The notes beneath the pieces were generated by a model, which was not told the origin of the DNA, searched no databases, and saw nothing but the letters and a program-made list of their open reading frames with translations. From the NCBI GenBank assembly GCA_017406905.1, contig JAFQXN010000006.1:248001-312000 (forward strand): a stretch of DNA of 64,000 nucleotides, in the 5' to 3' direction. This document shows, one piece after another, positions 45,231-53,336 of the stretch. The stretch's first letter is position 1, and every line of letters begins with the position of its first letter. Made by a program: the position numbers and the translations under genes. Source of the stretch: Candidatus Saccharimonadota bacterium. Lineage in GTDB: Bacteria; Patescibacteriota; Saccharimonadia; Saccharimonadales; Saccharimonadaceae.

Positions 45231-48026
45231 TTATTTCCGCTTCGATTTTGATTTCTTCTTCGAACCGGATTTCTTCTTTGAACCCACTCGCTTCGGCACT
45301 GGTTTTGCGCCCGATTTCTTCTTAAATTCAGAGTCAAGATTCCTCTCACCGGACGAAATTTCATTCACACCCTTCTCTGTCTGCGCTTCCGCCATCTTGG
45401 TAAGTTCAGACTCGTATTCCTCACCGTCCGTCACATTCTCCGCACGCGCCTCAGCCGGCGTAATTGAAAGCAAAATCTTCAGCACTTCTTCTCGCAAATT
45501 GCGCTGCAACCCATCAAACAATTTCTGCGACTCTGACCGATACTCTACCAACGGATCCCTCTGGCCAACGCTCCGCCAATGAATCCCCTCGCGTAAATGC
45601 TGCATATTTTCAAGATGCTGCATCCACAAAGTATCCAACACCTTGAGATATACCTCACGCTCTACTTTCCGCATCGTCTCCGCGCCAAACTCCTCTTCCT
45701 TCTTATGATATGCCTCTTCCACTGCCTCAAGCGCTATTTTTTCACGCTCTTTTTCTTTTCGCGTCAAACCAATCTTCCGAATCAAATCATCGTCAAAATC
45801 AAATACCGCTTTAAATTCTTCATTAAAGTTCTTATTAACGCGAGAAGAAAACTCCGTTAACATCTTGACTTCATCACGCATCAGACGCTTAATCTCTGGG
45901 TAAATATCATCGCCCTCCAAAATCTTCCGCCGCATCATGTACACCACCTTACGATGCCGATTAATCACGTTATCATACTGTACCACGTTCTTTCGCGAAT
46001 CAAAGTTAAAACCCTCAATCCGCTTCTGCGCCGCTTCCAAAGTCCGCGAAATCGCCCTAGTCTGAATCGGCGTATCTTCATCTACACCTAACCGCGTCAT
46101 TAAAACTTTTACCCTATCCCCCTGGAAAATTCTCATCAAATCGTCTTCGCAACTCACGAAAAACTGCGTCGTGCCAGGATCACCCTGACGGCCGCCACGC
46201 CCACGTAGCTGATTGTCCACGCGTCGAGAATCATGCCTCTCCGAACCAATCACCACTAAGCCACCTAGCTCACGCACACCTTCGCCCAATTTAATATCGG
46301 TACCACGCCCTGCCATATTCGTAGCTAGGGTAATTGCGCCCTTCTCACCTGCCTTTGCAATAATCGCCGCTTCACGCTCATTATTTTTTGCGTTCAAAAT
46401 CTCATATGGCAACCCGAACTGGTCCAAATACCGCGCAATTTCCTCGTTATTTGCAATCGAACCAGAACCCACTAGTACCGGCTGACCCCTGTCATGGTAT
46501 TTCTTAATCTCATTTGCAATCGCCTTCAGCTTCCCAGCCTTGGTCTTATAAATCAAATCGTCTTTATCCACCCGTTGTATTGGTCTATTCGGCGGAATTT
46601 GTATCACATCTAATGCATAAATCTGCTGGAACTCTTCCGCCTCCGTAAATGCCGTACCAGTCATACCAGATAATTTCTTATATAATCGGAAGAAATTCTG
46701 GAAAGAAATCGTCGCCAGTGTCATAGACTCTTGTTTTACTGCCACCCCCTCTTTCGCTTCAATCGCCTGATGCAAGCCCTCATTGTATCTTCGCCCTTGC
46801 ATCAAACGCCCAGTATGCTCATCCACAATAATCACCTCACCGGAGTTTGTCACCACGTAATCTTTATCACGCTTAAATACAATTTCTGCTCGAATCGCCT
46901 GCTCCAAATGATAAACCAATCGTGTGTTCTTAGTAGAATACAAATTCTCTACACCCAAAATCTCTTGCACTTTCTCAATACCCTTATCAGTCAAAGTCAC
47001 CGAACGACGCTTCTCATCAAAGATATAATCCTCCGGCGTCAATCTTGCTGCTACCTTTGCGAACTGATAATAAGATTCGGGATTATCACCTGCCGGCGCC
47101 GAAATAATCAAAGGTGTCCTCGCCTCATCAATTAAAATCGAATCCACCTCATCCACAATCGCAAAATTCAGTTCTCTTTGGCGCAAATATTGTACTTCCG
47201 AGGTCATATTATCGCGCAAATAATCAAAGCCAAACTCATTATTTGTGCCGTAAGTAATATCAGCATTATAAGCCTCTTTTCTCGTCGCCGGCTTCAAGTG
47301 CCGAAATCTCTCGTCGTCATGTTCGTCATTTTCATATTCTGCATCATAAACAAATGAAGCGTTATTGATAATTACGCCAACGCTCATGCCCAAAAAATCA
47401 TACACCGGCCCATTCCAACCGGCATCACGCTGCGCCAAATAATCATTTACAGTCACCACGTGCACACCACGGCCAGTCAAGCCGTTCAAATACGCCGGCA
47501 ACATTGCTACCAAAGTCTTACCCTCACCGGTCTTCATTTCTGCCACCGCACCTTCATTCAACACCATGCCACCAATCAACTGCACATCATACGGACGCAT
47601 CCCCAGCACCCGCTTCGATGCTTCACGCGCCACTGCAAACGCCTCTGGCAAAATCTCATTCAAAATCTTCGTATCGTCTATCACCTTTTTCCGCTTAGCG
47701 CTCTTCTTGGACTTTTTCTCGCCATCCCCCTCCACCTTTGCGACCTTCAAAGCTTTATTAATTCTCTCTTTAAAAATCTCCGTCTGCCCAGCCAGCTCTT
47801 CGTCGCTCATCTTTTCGTATTTCGGCTCCAGCTTACTAATTTCTTGCGCCCGCTTCCATAATCGCTTCAAAATTTTCTTCTGTGCATCACCAAAAACCCC
47901 CTGCAAAAACTTCGTCAACGCAGTCTTGTCTGCTAATTTATCAGTAGGCTTCTTCTCTTTTTTAACTTTAGGTTTGTCAACTTTTTTCACAGCACCCTTC
48001 ACGGCCGCTTCGGTATTTTTCGTCAT
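45231..48026 (-). CDS. secA: Preprotein translocase ATPase SecA
   Basis: 931 aa from MTKNTEAAVKG. ATG 48026 has TGGAGTG upstream and a TACAAT near 48047. DEAD-type motor: Walker A MKTGEGKTLVAMLPAYLNG, Walker B VDEVDSILIDEARTPL, later GRGTDIKLGEGVRELGGL and RRVDNQLRGRGGRQGDPG. It pushes unfolded preproteins through SecYEG. Oddities: a Lys-rich N-terminal extension of about 30 residues, a Lys-rich insertion (about 85-105) and a C-terminus of Lys/Ser/Arg instead of the zinc-binding SEC-C motif. Confidence 0.96.
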   Translation of the reverse strand: MTKNTEAAVKGAVKKVDKPKVKKEKKPTDKLADKTALTKFLQGVFGDAQKKILKRLWKRAQEISKLEPKYEKMSDEELAGQTEIFKERINKALKVAKVEGDGEKKSKKSAKRKKVIDDTKILNEILPEAFAVAREASKRVLGMRPYDVQLIGGMVLNEGAVAEMKTGEGKTLVAMLPAYLNGLTGRGVHVVTVNDYLAQRDAGWNGPVYDFLGMSVGVIINNASFVYDAEYENDEHDDERFRHLKPATRKEAYNADITYGTNNEFGFDYLRDNMTSEVQYLRQRELNFAIVDEVDSILIDEARTPLIISAPAGDNPESYYQFAKVAARLTPEDYIFDEKRRSVTLTDKGIEKVQEILGVENLYSTKNTRLVYHLEQAIRAEIVFKRDKDYVVTNSGEVIIVDEHTGRLMQGRRYNEGLHQAIEAKEGVAVKQESMTLATISFQNFFRLYKKLSGMTGTAFTEAEEFQQIYALDVIQIPPNRPIQRVDKDDLIYKTKAGKLKAIANEIKKYHDRGQPVLVGSGSIANNEEIARYLDQFGLPYEILNAKNNEREAAIIAKAGEKGAITLATNMAGRGTDIKLGEGVRELGGLVVIGSERHDSRRVDNQLRGRGGRQGDPGTTQFFVSCEDDLMRIFQGDRVKVLMTRLGVDEDTPIQTRAISRTLEAAQKRIEGFNFDSRKNVVQYDNVINRHRKVVYMMRRKILEGDDIYPEIKRLMRDEVKMLTEFSSRVNKNFNEEFKAVFDFDDDLIRKIGLTRKEKEREKIALEAVEEAYHKKEEEFGAETMRKVEREVYLKVLDTLWMQHLENMQHLREGIHWRSVGQRDPLVEYRSESQKLFDGLQRNLREEVLKILLSITPAEARAENVTDGEEYESELTKMAEAQTEKGVNEISSGERNLDSEFKKKSGAKPVPKRVGSKKKSGSKKKSKSKRK

Positions 48027-48058
48027 AACACTCCAATCTTTCCCCCTATTGTACCACA

Positions 48059-48421
48059 TTATTTCTTGCGGATAAAGAGATTTCTCCAACTTCTCCTCTG
48101 TCGATGCGGCTGCGCTTCTAGCTTATAACGCCGAATTTGCCCCGCCAACTTAGCTTCCACTAAATCTACCCCAGCAAACACATTGGAACACTCATCTCGT
48201 GCTGCAATCACCTTACCACCCGGAATCTCCATCGCCACCGAAATCTCATATTTATCGCTCTTGCCTTTACCGATTTCCGCCACCACCACCTTCGCAACTA
48301 TATCTTTTTTTGAACCACGTGGCAAGTACTTGTCCAACTTACCTAATCTCTTCTCCGCATACTTCTTAAAAGACTCTTCTACTTTATATCCATTTCCACT
48401 TATATCAATCTTCTCAATCAT
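48059..48421 (-). CDS. hpf: Ribosome hibernation promoting factor / RaiA family
   Basis: 120 aa, short HPF type. KIDISGNGYKVEESFKKYAEKR and a basic middle around RLGKLDKYLP match the beta-alpha-beta-beta-beta-alpha fold, which binds the decoding region and stores ribosomes inactive. There is no C-terminal dimerisation domain as in long HPF; instead a short basic tail. AAGGAGG precedes ATG 48421 and a TATAAT lies about 15 nt further up. Confidence 0.88.
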   Translation of the reverse strand: MIEKIDISGNGYKVEESFKKYAEKRLGKLDKYLPRGSKKDIVAKVVVAEIGKGKSDKYEISVAMEIPGGKVIAARDECSNVFAGVDLVEAKLAGQIRRYKLEAQPHRQRRSWRNLFIRKK

Positions 48422-48439
48422 TTTCCTCCTTTTTTATAA

Positions 48440-49684
48440 TTATATCTCGTCCTTACCCCCCAAGTAAGGTCTCAATACCTCAGGAACTTTCATCTTACCA
48501 CCCTCTACAGCATAATTCTCTAGTAGCACCACCAAAGCTCGCGCCAGAGGAATCGCCGTGCCATTTAAAGTATGCACAAATTCAACCGTACCATCTTTTC
48601 TTCGCACTCGACAATTCACGCTTCTAGCCTGAAAATCCGTGCAGTTCGAACACGAAGTAATCTCCTGGTACTTCTGATTCACAGGTGACCAATATTCCAT
48701 ATCATACTTCTTCGCCGCCGGCGCCCCCAAATCCCCTGCCGCAATATTGATTACGTGATACGGTATACCTAAACCCTGCCAGATCTCTTCTTCTATCGCT
48801 AAAATCTTCTCGTGCATCTCCTTAGACTGCTCTGGCAAACAAAACACATACATTTCCAACTTGTTAAACTGATGCACTCTAAACAGCCCTCGCGTATATT
48901 TGCCATAAGTCCCAGCCTCTTTCCTAAAGCACGCAGAATACCCAGCATACAAAAGCGGCAACTTATCTTCATCAATAATCTCGTCCATGTGATAACCGGT
49001 CAGCGGCATCTCCGCCGTAGCAATCATCGCCAAATCCTCTCCCTCAATATAATACTCATCACTCTGTTCGGAACTGCGCGGATTAAAACCACATCCCTCT
49101 AGCACTCTACTAGATACCATATCTGGTACCGTCATAAACGTAAATCCATGCTCTAAAACTTTTGACAGCCCATACTGCAAAAGCGCATTCTCCAAAAGAG
49201 CCATCTCACCTTTTAGATAATAAAATTTCGCTCCTGCCACCTTTGCTCCCCGCTCAAAATCTACCCAATCACGACTCGTCGCATAATCCAGATGGTCCAC
49301 CCCAGTTTCGTGATTCTTTCCCCATTTTTTCACCTCTACTGAACATTCTTCGCCACCAAGCGGCACATCCTCAAAAATCACATTCGGCACTGTCTTCAGC
49401 AAAGCTTCTACTGCCGCCTCTGCCTCTACCAATCGTGTTTCCACTCCAGCAAGTTCTTCTTTTACTGCTTTCCCTTCAAGAATCAGCTCCTCAGAAGGTT
49501 TACCGCCCTTCATCTTACCGGCAATCTCATTGCGCCTCTGCCTCAAAACCTCTGCCTCTGCCAACACCGCCTTACGCTCGTCGTCAAGCTCCAGCAATTT
49601 CCGAATATTTATCTTATAACCTTTTTCTTTTGTTGACTTCTCAACAAGCCCCACATTATCTCGAATAAACTTCACATCTAACAT
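48440..49684 (-). CDS. serS: Serine-tRNA ligase
   Basis: 414 aa from MLDVKFIRDN. ATG 49684 lies 6 nt after TATAAT (49696-49691). The N-terminal coiled-coil arm (about 25-105) binds the long variable arm of tRNA-Ser. Class II motif 2 includes FRKEAGTYGKYTRGLFRVHQF and motif 3 is LNGTAIPLARALVVLLEN. The family length is about 420-430. Confidence 0.96.
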   Translation of the reverse strand: MLDVKFIRDNVGLVEKSTKEKGYKINIRKLLELDDERKAVLAEAEVLRQRRNEIAGKMKGGKPSEELILEGKAVKEELAGVETRLVEAEAAVEALLKTVPNVIFEDVPLGGEECSVEVKKWGKNHETGVDHLDYATSRDWVDFERGAKVAGAKFYYLKGEMALLENALLQYGLSKVLEHGFTFMTVPDMVSSRVLEGCGFNPRSSEQSDEYYIEGEDLAMIATAEMPLTGYHMDEIIDEDKLPLLYAGYSACFRKEAGTYGKYTRGLFRVHQFNKLEMYVFCLPEQSKEMHEKILAIEEEIWQGLGIPYHVINIAAGDLGAPAAKKYDMEYWSPVNQKYQEITSCSNCTDFQARSVNCRVRRKDGTVEFVHTLNGTAIPLARALVVLLENYAVEGGKMKVPEVLRPYLGGKDEI

Positions 49685-49691
49685 ATATACA

Positions 49692-50507
49692 TTATACCAC
49701 CAAATACAGCCTTGCCCAGTCATTTAGTGTCAAGTCGCCAGGCCGCGCACTCAAATCTATATCTAATTTCTCAAATATTTCCTTAAGCTCCGCCAATGGT
49801 TTTTTAATAGCTAGATTATTTATCACCTTTTTCCTTGGAGAACTAAAACCAATCTTCGCCAATTTCAAAACTTCGTCACTTACATCCGGTTTAGCTTTTG
49901 GCTCAAAAATTATCACCCTACTATCCACCTTAGGCGGAGGAGTAAATTCCTCCCGATTAATAATCGGCCCTACCCATACTTTAGCCCGATTTTTCACAAA
50001 CAAAGATAATATCGTCTCTTTTCTTGCCACAATCCGATCCGCCACTTCCTGCTGTATCAACAAGACCACTCTTTTAGGCTTGTTTTCTACCGTCAGTACT
50101 TTCTCAATAATCGGACTTGTCACGTAATAAGGGATATTCCCAGCCACCACATAATCACCCTTTATTCCAGAAAAATCAAATGCCAATATGTCCTCATGGA
50201 ATACCTCAAGATTTTTTCCTGGGAAGGAGCTTGGCAGGTTATTCGCCAACCGCTTATCATACTCCACCGCTATTACTTTTTTAAATTCTCTTAATAAACT
50301 GCTAGTCAAAGTGCCTAATCCCGGCCCAATCTCTAAACAAGTTTCTATACCCTCACCTTCTTTGTTTAATGACGGAATCGCGTAACAAAGATCCACGTCA
50401 CTTCTCTTAAATTCTTCGTCCACCCCTCTTTTTGCATAAATAGCAATTTCATTTAATATTACTCTGCTATCTAGCCAATGTTGTCCTAAACTTTTATCGT
50501 TTTTCAT
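49692..50507 (-). CDS. rsmA: 16S rRNA dimethyladenosine transferase
   Basis: 271 aa from MKNDKSLGQHWLDS; the start lies 2 nt after the stop of the preceding gene. The SAM-binding motif is CLEIGPGLGTLTSSLL and the target motif NIPYYVTSPI. It dimethylates two adjacent adenines in the 3' hairpin of 16S rRNA (KsgA). The serS -10 element overlaps its 3' end. Coupled to the upstream transglycosylase-like gene. Confidence 0.94.
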   Translation of the reverse strand: MKNDKSLGQHWLDSRVILNEIAIYAKRGVDEEFKRSDVDLCYAIPSLNKEGEGIETCLEIGPGLGTLTSSLLREFKKVIAVEYDKRLANNLPSSFPGKNLEVFHEDILAFDFSGIKGDYVVAGNIPYYVTSPIIEKVLTVENKPKRVVLLIQQEVADRIVARKETILSLFVKNRAKVWVGPIINREEFTPPPKVDSRVIIFEPKAKPDVSDEVLKLAKIGFSSPRKKVINNLAIKKPLAELKEIFEKLDIDLSARPGDLTLNDWARLYLVV

Positions 50508-50509
50508 AA

Positions 50510-51541
50510 TTAATACCAGCCATGTGAATACCAATAATTTAATGCTTGATTCCACCCGCCGTATCGACCGTTTACGTAATTTATCATCCACCTAATTTGT
50601 GTCACCGGATTAGTTTCCCAATCCGCACCAGCAGATGCCATTTTATTGCCAGGAAGCGCCTGTGGTATCCCATACGCCCCCGAAGCATTCCTCGCATCTA
50701 CCCTACAACCGCTCTCATGATAAATCAAATCAAGCGCTGCAGCAATATCTACCTCTGACACCCCAGCTTGCCTAGCCCAGTCAGCACAAGTCCCAGATTC
50801 AGGAGGTAACGATTTTTTCACGCCCACCGCAGTAACACGCGACACCGGTTGCCGAATCACCTCTTCGGAAATCACCTCTCGCGACACTTCTTTATTATCT
50901 ACATAATATACGTTATAATAAACTCTCTTGGCACCTACCTCACCCAGCTGGCGTACTTCGGACTTGCCATTCTCGAGACTAGCATCCCTCACCGTCTCTT
51001 CAGCAAATGGGATTTCTTCCTCTTCAGTTATTACATGACCGCCATTTCTCACGATGCTATATACATTTGCTACGCCCACCTCAAGAAAATCCGTATTCGG
51101 CACCAAGCTAATCTCATCTCCATCATAAACAGTAATCCCCGCCTCACGCGCAATCGTCTTCATGTCGTAGCTTGCTGTCATTAAATACTTATCAGTTGTC
51201 CCGTCCTTCACCACCACTGGCCTCGCCCTATATATATTTACGAAAAAATTATCCGCATTTATTTCTGTCTCTACTACTGGGTCTACAATATCACCACTAT
51301 TCAAAGTAATACCTGCACGGCTTATCGCATCACCTACCGTCTTCGCCTCAGTTTTCACAATCAATTTTTCGCCACCATCATAGAAGGTCACAAATTTAGC
51401 ATCAGTTTCCACAAAAGCCTCATCTTCGCCTTCCGCATAAGTAAACAGGGAGTTAGCCTTTATTACGCAGCCAAAAACCAGTGCCAGACTAATCACCGCT
51501 AGACCAACAAGAACACGATCAAATCTTCTCGAGAGTCTCAT
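50510..51541 (-). CDS. Exported G5/DUF348 protein with lytic-transglycosylase-like domain
   Basis: 343 aa. A signal or anchor lies at about 10-35. Two ubiquitin-like DUF348 segments (about 45-100 and 105-160) and a G5-like region (about 165-245) follow, the architecture of Rpf/YabE-type wall proteins. The end (about 250-343) reads as a small transglycosylase-like domain: ALDLIYHESGCRVDARN with catalytic Glu, GAYGIPQALPG, and NPVTQIRWMINYVNGRYGG. It likely cleaves peptidoglycan glycan chains during growth or resuscitation. ATG 51541 is 6 nt after TATAAT (51553-51548). Confidence 0.88.
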   Translation of the reverse strand: MRLSRRFDRVLVGLAVISLALVFGCVIKANSLFTYAEGEDEAFVETDAKFVTFYDGGEKLIVKTEAKTVGDAISRAGITLNSGDIVDPVVETEINADNFFVNIYRARPVVVKDGTTDKYLMTASYDMKTIAREAGITVYDGDEISLVPNTDFLEVGVANVYSIVRNGGHVITEEEEIPFAEETVRDASLENGKSEVRQLGEVGAKRVYYNVYYVDNKEVSREVISEEVIRQPVSRVTAVGVKKSLPPESGTCADWARQAGVSEVDIAAALDLIYHESGCRVDARNASGAYGIPQALPGNKMASAGADWETNPVTQIRWMINYVNGRYGGWNQALNYWYSHGWY

Positions 51542-51604
51542 GCCCCCATTATATCACACTTTTCCACAAAAGTCCATACCTATCTTTATCTAAGACACTC
51601 TAAC

Positions 51605-51634
51605 AATAAAAGCCCACTGCAAGGTGGGGCCTTT
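51605..51634 (-). terminator. Terminator of the candidate small RNA
   Basis: Minus strand AATAAAGGCCCCAC, loop, GTGGGCTTTTATT: an imperfect stem ending in a T-rich stretch. Confidence 0.8.
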
Positions 51635-51772
51635 ATTCTAACTCATTTCTAGGTGGTAGCAAAACAATCTTAGCCAAAACAACACTACACTCCCACCCAC
51701 CAATCTCAGAGACAAGCTCCAAACATGGTTTGCGGTTTAGGCTGCTCTCAACGTCAGATCCAGTCCAAACCT
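51605..51772 (-). ncRNA. Candidate structured small RNA, about 170 nt
   Basis: The 428-bp gap 51542-51969 has no good ORF. On the minus strand a strong promoter and a terminator delimit about 168 nt. Visible stems: GGTTTGGACTG (51768-51758) with CAGCCTAAACC about 16 nt later, one mismatch; CAAAC/GTTTG with a 3-nt loop just after; GGTGG with CCACC closing a larger loop. No match to SRP RNA, RNase P RNA or tmRNA signatures could be found. A 6S-like RNA is possible from size but the central bubble was not established. Confidence 0.6.
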
Positions 51773-51778
51773 AATTCT

Positions 51779-51806
51779 ATTTTAGCATAGCCGGAATCAA
51801 TGTCAA
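51779..51806 (-). promoter_or_regulatory. Promoter of the candidate small RNA
   Basis: TTGACA 51806-51801, 16-bp spacer, TAAAAT 51784-51779 on the minus strand. Confidence 0.78.
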
Positions 51807-51969
51807 CATTGTTTTTTAAGATTTTTGATGTCATAATATTTTTTCCACCAAACAGAGGTCGAAAGCCAAAAACCGAACAAATTTCGCTTGACAAAATTTA
51901 CTATTATATTACTATATAAACACTAAAATTTTCCGCTCCTACCAATCCAAATATGCTATAATAAGCTAC

Positions 51970-52593
51970 ATGAATTGGAGGAAATGGCTCGACGGTTTTT
52001 CTTTAGCCGGCAAAGGCATCTTGCTCGCCACCAAAGAAAAGCGCTTTTGGTACGGATTTATTCCCAGCTTTTTCATTTTTAGCTTACTTATGGAATTATT
52101 GGCCGGCGGCTTCTCTAAATTCGAACTCATGTCCGCTATAGGCTTTCCAGACAACCTCAAAATCATCGGCAGCAGTTTTCTCGCTATCTTCGGAGTTAAT
52201 CAACCATTCCTGGACTGGTTACCAATTTTCGCAATCTCTATTCTGCAAAGCGTCCTCATTGGCCTTATCGTTCTCCTTTGGAACAAAAAACGCGAACAAA
52301 ACTCCGCTAATCTCGAAAAGGCCGGCATCATCACTGGCCTCATCGCTCTCGGCGCTGGCTGCCCTACTTGCGGCACCACTCTACTTACTCCACTCCTCGG
52401 CGCACTTTTCTCCACCGGCGGGCTCGCCATCGCCGGCACTATTTCCATTATTATCACCTGGCTCGCCATCATCATCGCCGTCTTATCGCTCAAACGCCTC
52501 GGCGAAGAAATCTATGTTATAATAATAAACGAAAAATATCTGCAAAAGAAAGTCAAAAAGGAGAACCGTGAGAAAAGCCCTCAGAATCATTAG
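51970..52593 (+). CDS. Multi-pass membrane protein with a GCPTCG motif
   Basis: 207 aa. Hydrophobic segments near 27-45, 65-78, 82-103, 118-145 and 150-172; a basic C-terminus. The segment GAGCPTCGTTLLTPLLG (about 126-142) holds a CxxC pair in or next to a membrane helix. The gene overlaps the next one, a CPYC thioredoxin-fold protein, by 26 bp, so a shared redox job (passing electrons to or from the DsbA-like partner) is plausible. It does not look like DsbB, VKOR or CcdA. ATG 51970 is 7 nt after TATAAT (51957-51962). Confidence 0.8.
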   Translation: MNWRKWLDGFSLAGKGILLATKEKRFWYGFIPSFFIFSLLMELLAGGFSKFELMSAIGFPDNLKIIGSSFLAIFGVNQPFLDWLPIFAISILQSVLIGLIVLLWNKKREQNSANLEKAGIITGLIALGAGCPTCGTTLLTPLLGALFSTGGLAIAGTISIIITWLAIIIAVLSLKRLGEEIYVIIINEKYLQKKVKKENREKSPQNH

Positions 52594-53266
52594 CATCGTT
52601 GGCGTAGTCGCCATCATCATCGCCGCCATCGTCGCCAGTATGAATGCTAAACCATCTAACGCCGAAAGGGTCTGGGATCAAGAAATGACCGTCGGTAACC
52701 TCGACGCCCAGAATTACTTCATTATCTATTCTGATTTAGTTTGCCCATACTGCATCGCTTTCGAAAACGCTATTGTCGAACACGAAGAAGACTTTCAAAA
52801 ATACATCGAATCAAACGACATCCTTGTAGAAGTTCGCCTCTCAGACTTTCTCTATGAATACGGTGAATCTCGCCCTATCAATTCTCGCTACTCTGCCGTT
52901 GCCACATACTGTGCCAAAAATGAAGGCAAATTCTGGGATTATTATAATCTAGCTGTCTCTACAGTTTGGAATGATTTTTTCAAAGATTTAGGTAAAGCCG
53001 CCTTTACTAAAATGGGCAGTCTAGACAAATCTTATTGGGTTGAACTCGGTACCAAAATTGGCCTCGGCGATAGCTTCAAATCGTGCGTAGAAAACGACGA
53101 TCCAATCGAGGAAATCCAAAAAAATGCCGAAAAAACCGCCAAACTCGCCGACGGCATGCCATATTTTAAATTTAATAATTACACCAGCTCCGGCTTTGAT
53201 TTATCTTGGGGCTGGGAATATGTACTCATGTACTTCCAGGCCGGCCTAGACGGCCGAAAAGCCTAG
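52568..53266 (+). CDS. DsbA-like exported thiol-disulfide oxidoreductase
   Basis: 232 aa. N-terminal membrane anchor (about 7-25). Thioredoxin fold with active site CPYC in YSDLVCPYCIAFENA and an inserted helical domain; two further Cys (YCAKN, KSCVE). The cis-Pro loop is DGMPYFKFNN. Likely makes or isomerises disulfides in exported proteins; several surface proteins in this window carry Cys pairs. Start is GTG 52568 with AAGGAG 5 nt upstream, inside the preceding gene. Bacillus BdbD is the nearest named type by eye. Confidence 0.88.
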   Translation: MRKALRIISIVGVVAIIIAAIVASMNAKPSNAERVWDQEMTVGNLDAQNYFIIYSDLVCPYCIAFENAIVEHEEDFQKYIESNDILVEVRLSDFLYEYGESRPINSRYSAVATYCAKNEGKFWDYYNLAVSTVWNDFFKDLGKAAFTKMGSLDKSYWVELGTKIGLGDSFKSCVENDDPIEEIQKNAEKTAKLADGMPYFKFNNYTSSGFDLSWGWEYVLMYFQAGLDGRKA

Positions 53267-53336
53267 CGTACTCTGCGGGACGTAAAGGCTTAACCAGAGC
53301 GGCTAGGGGGCTGAACCCAAAAGGTACGCCTAGGCT
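53260..53336. repeat. Palindrome spanning the DsbA-like/rarA convergent stop codons
   Basis: AGCCTAGCGTAC (53260-53271) and GTACGCCTAGGCT (53324-53336) pair with one bulge. The arms contain the stop codons of both convergent genes. The 52-nt interior has no T-run. Same position type as the other convergent palindromes. Confidence 0.55.
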
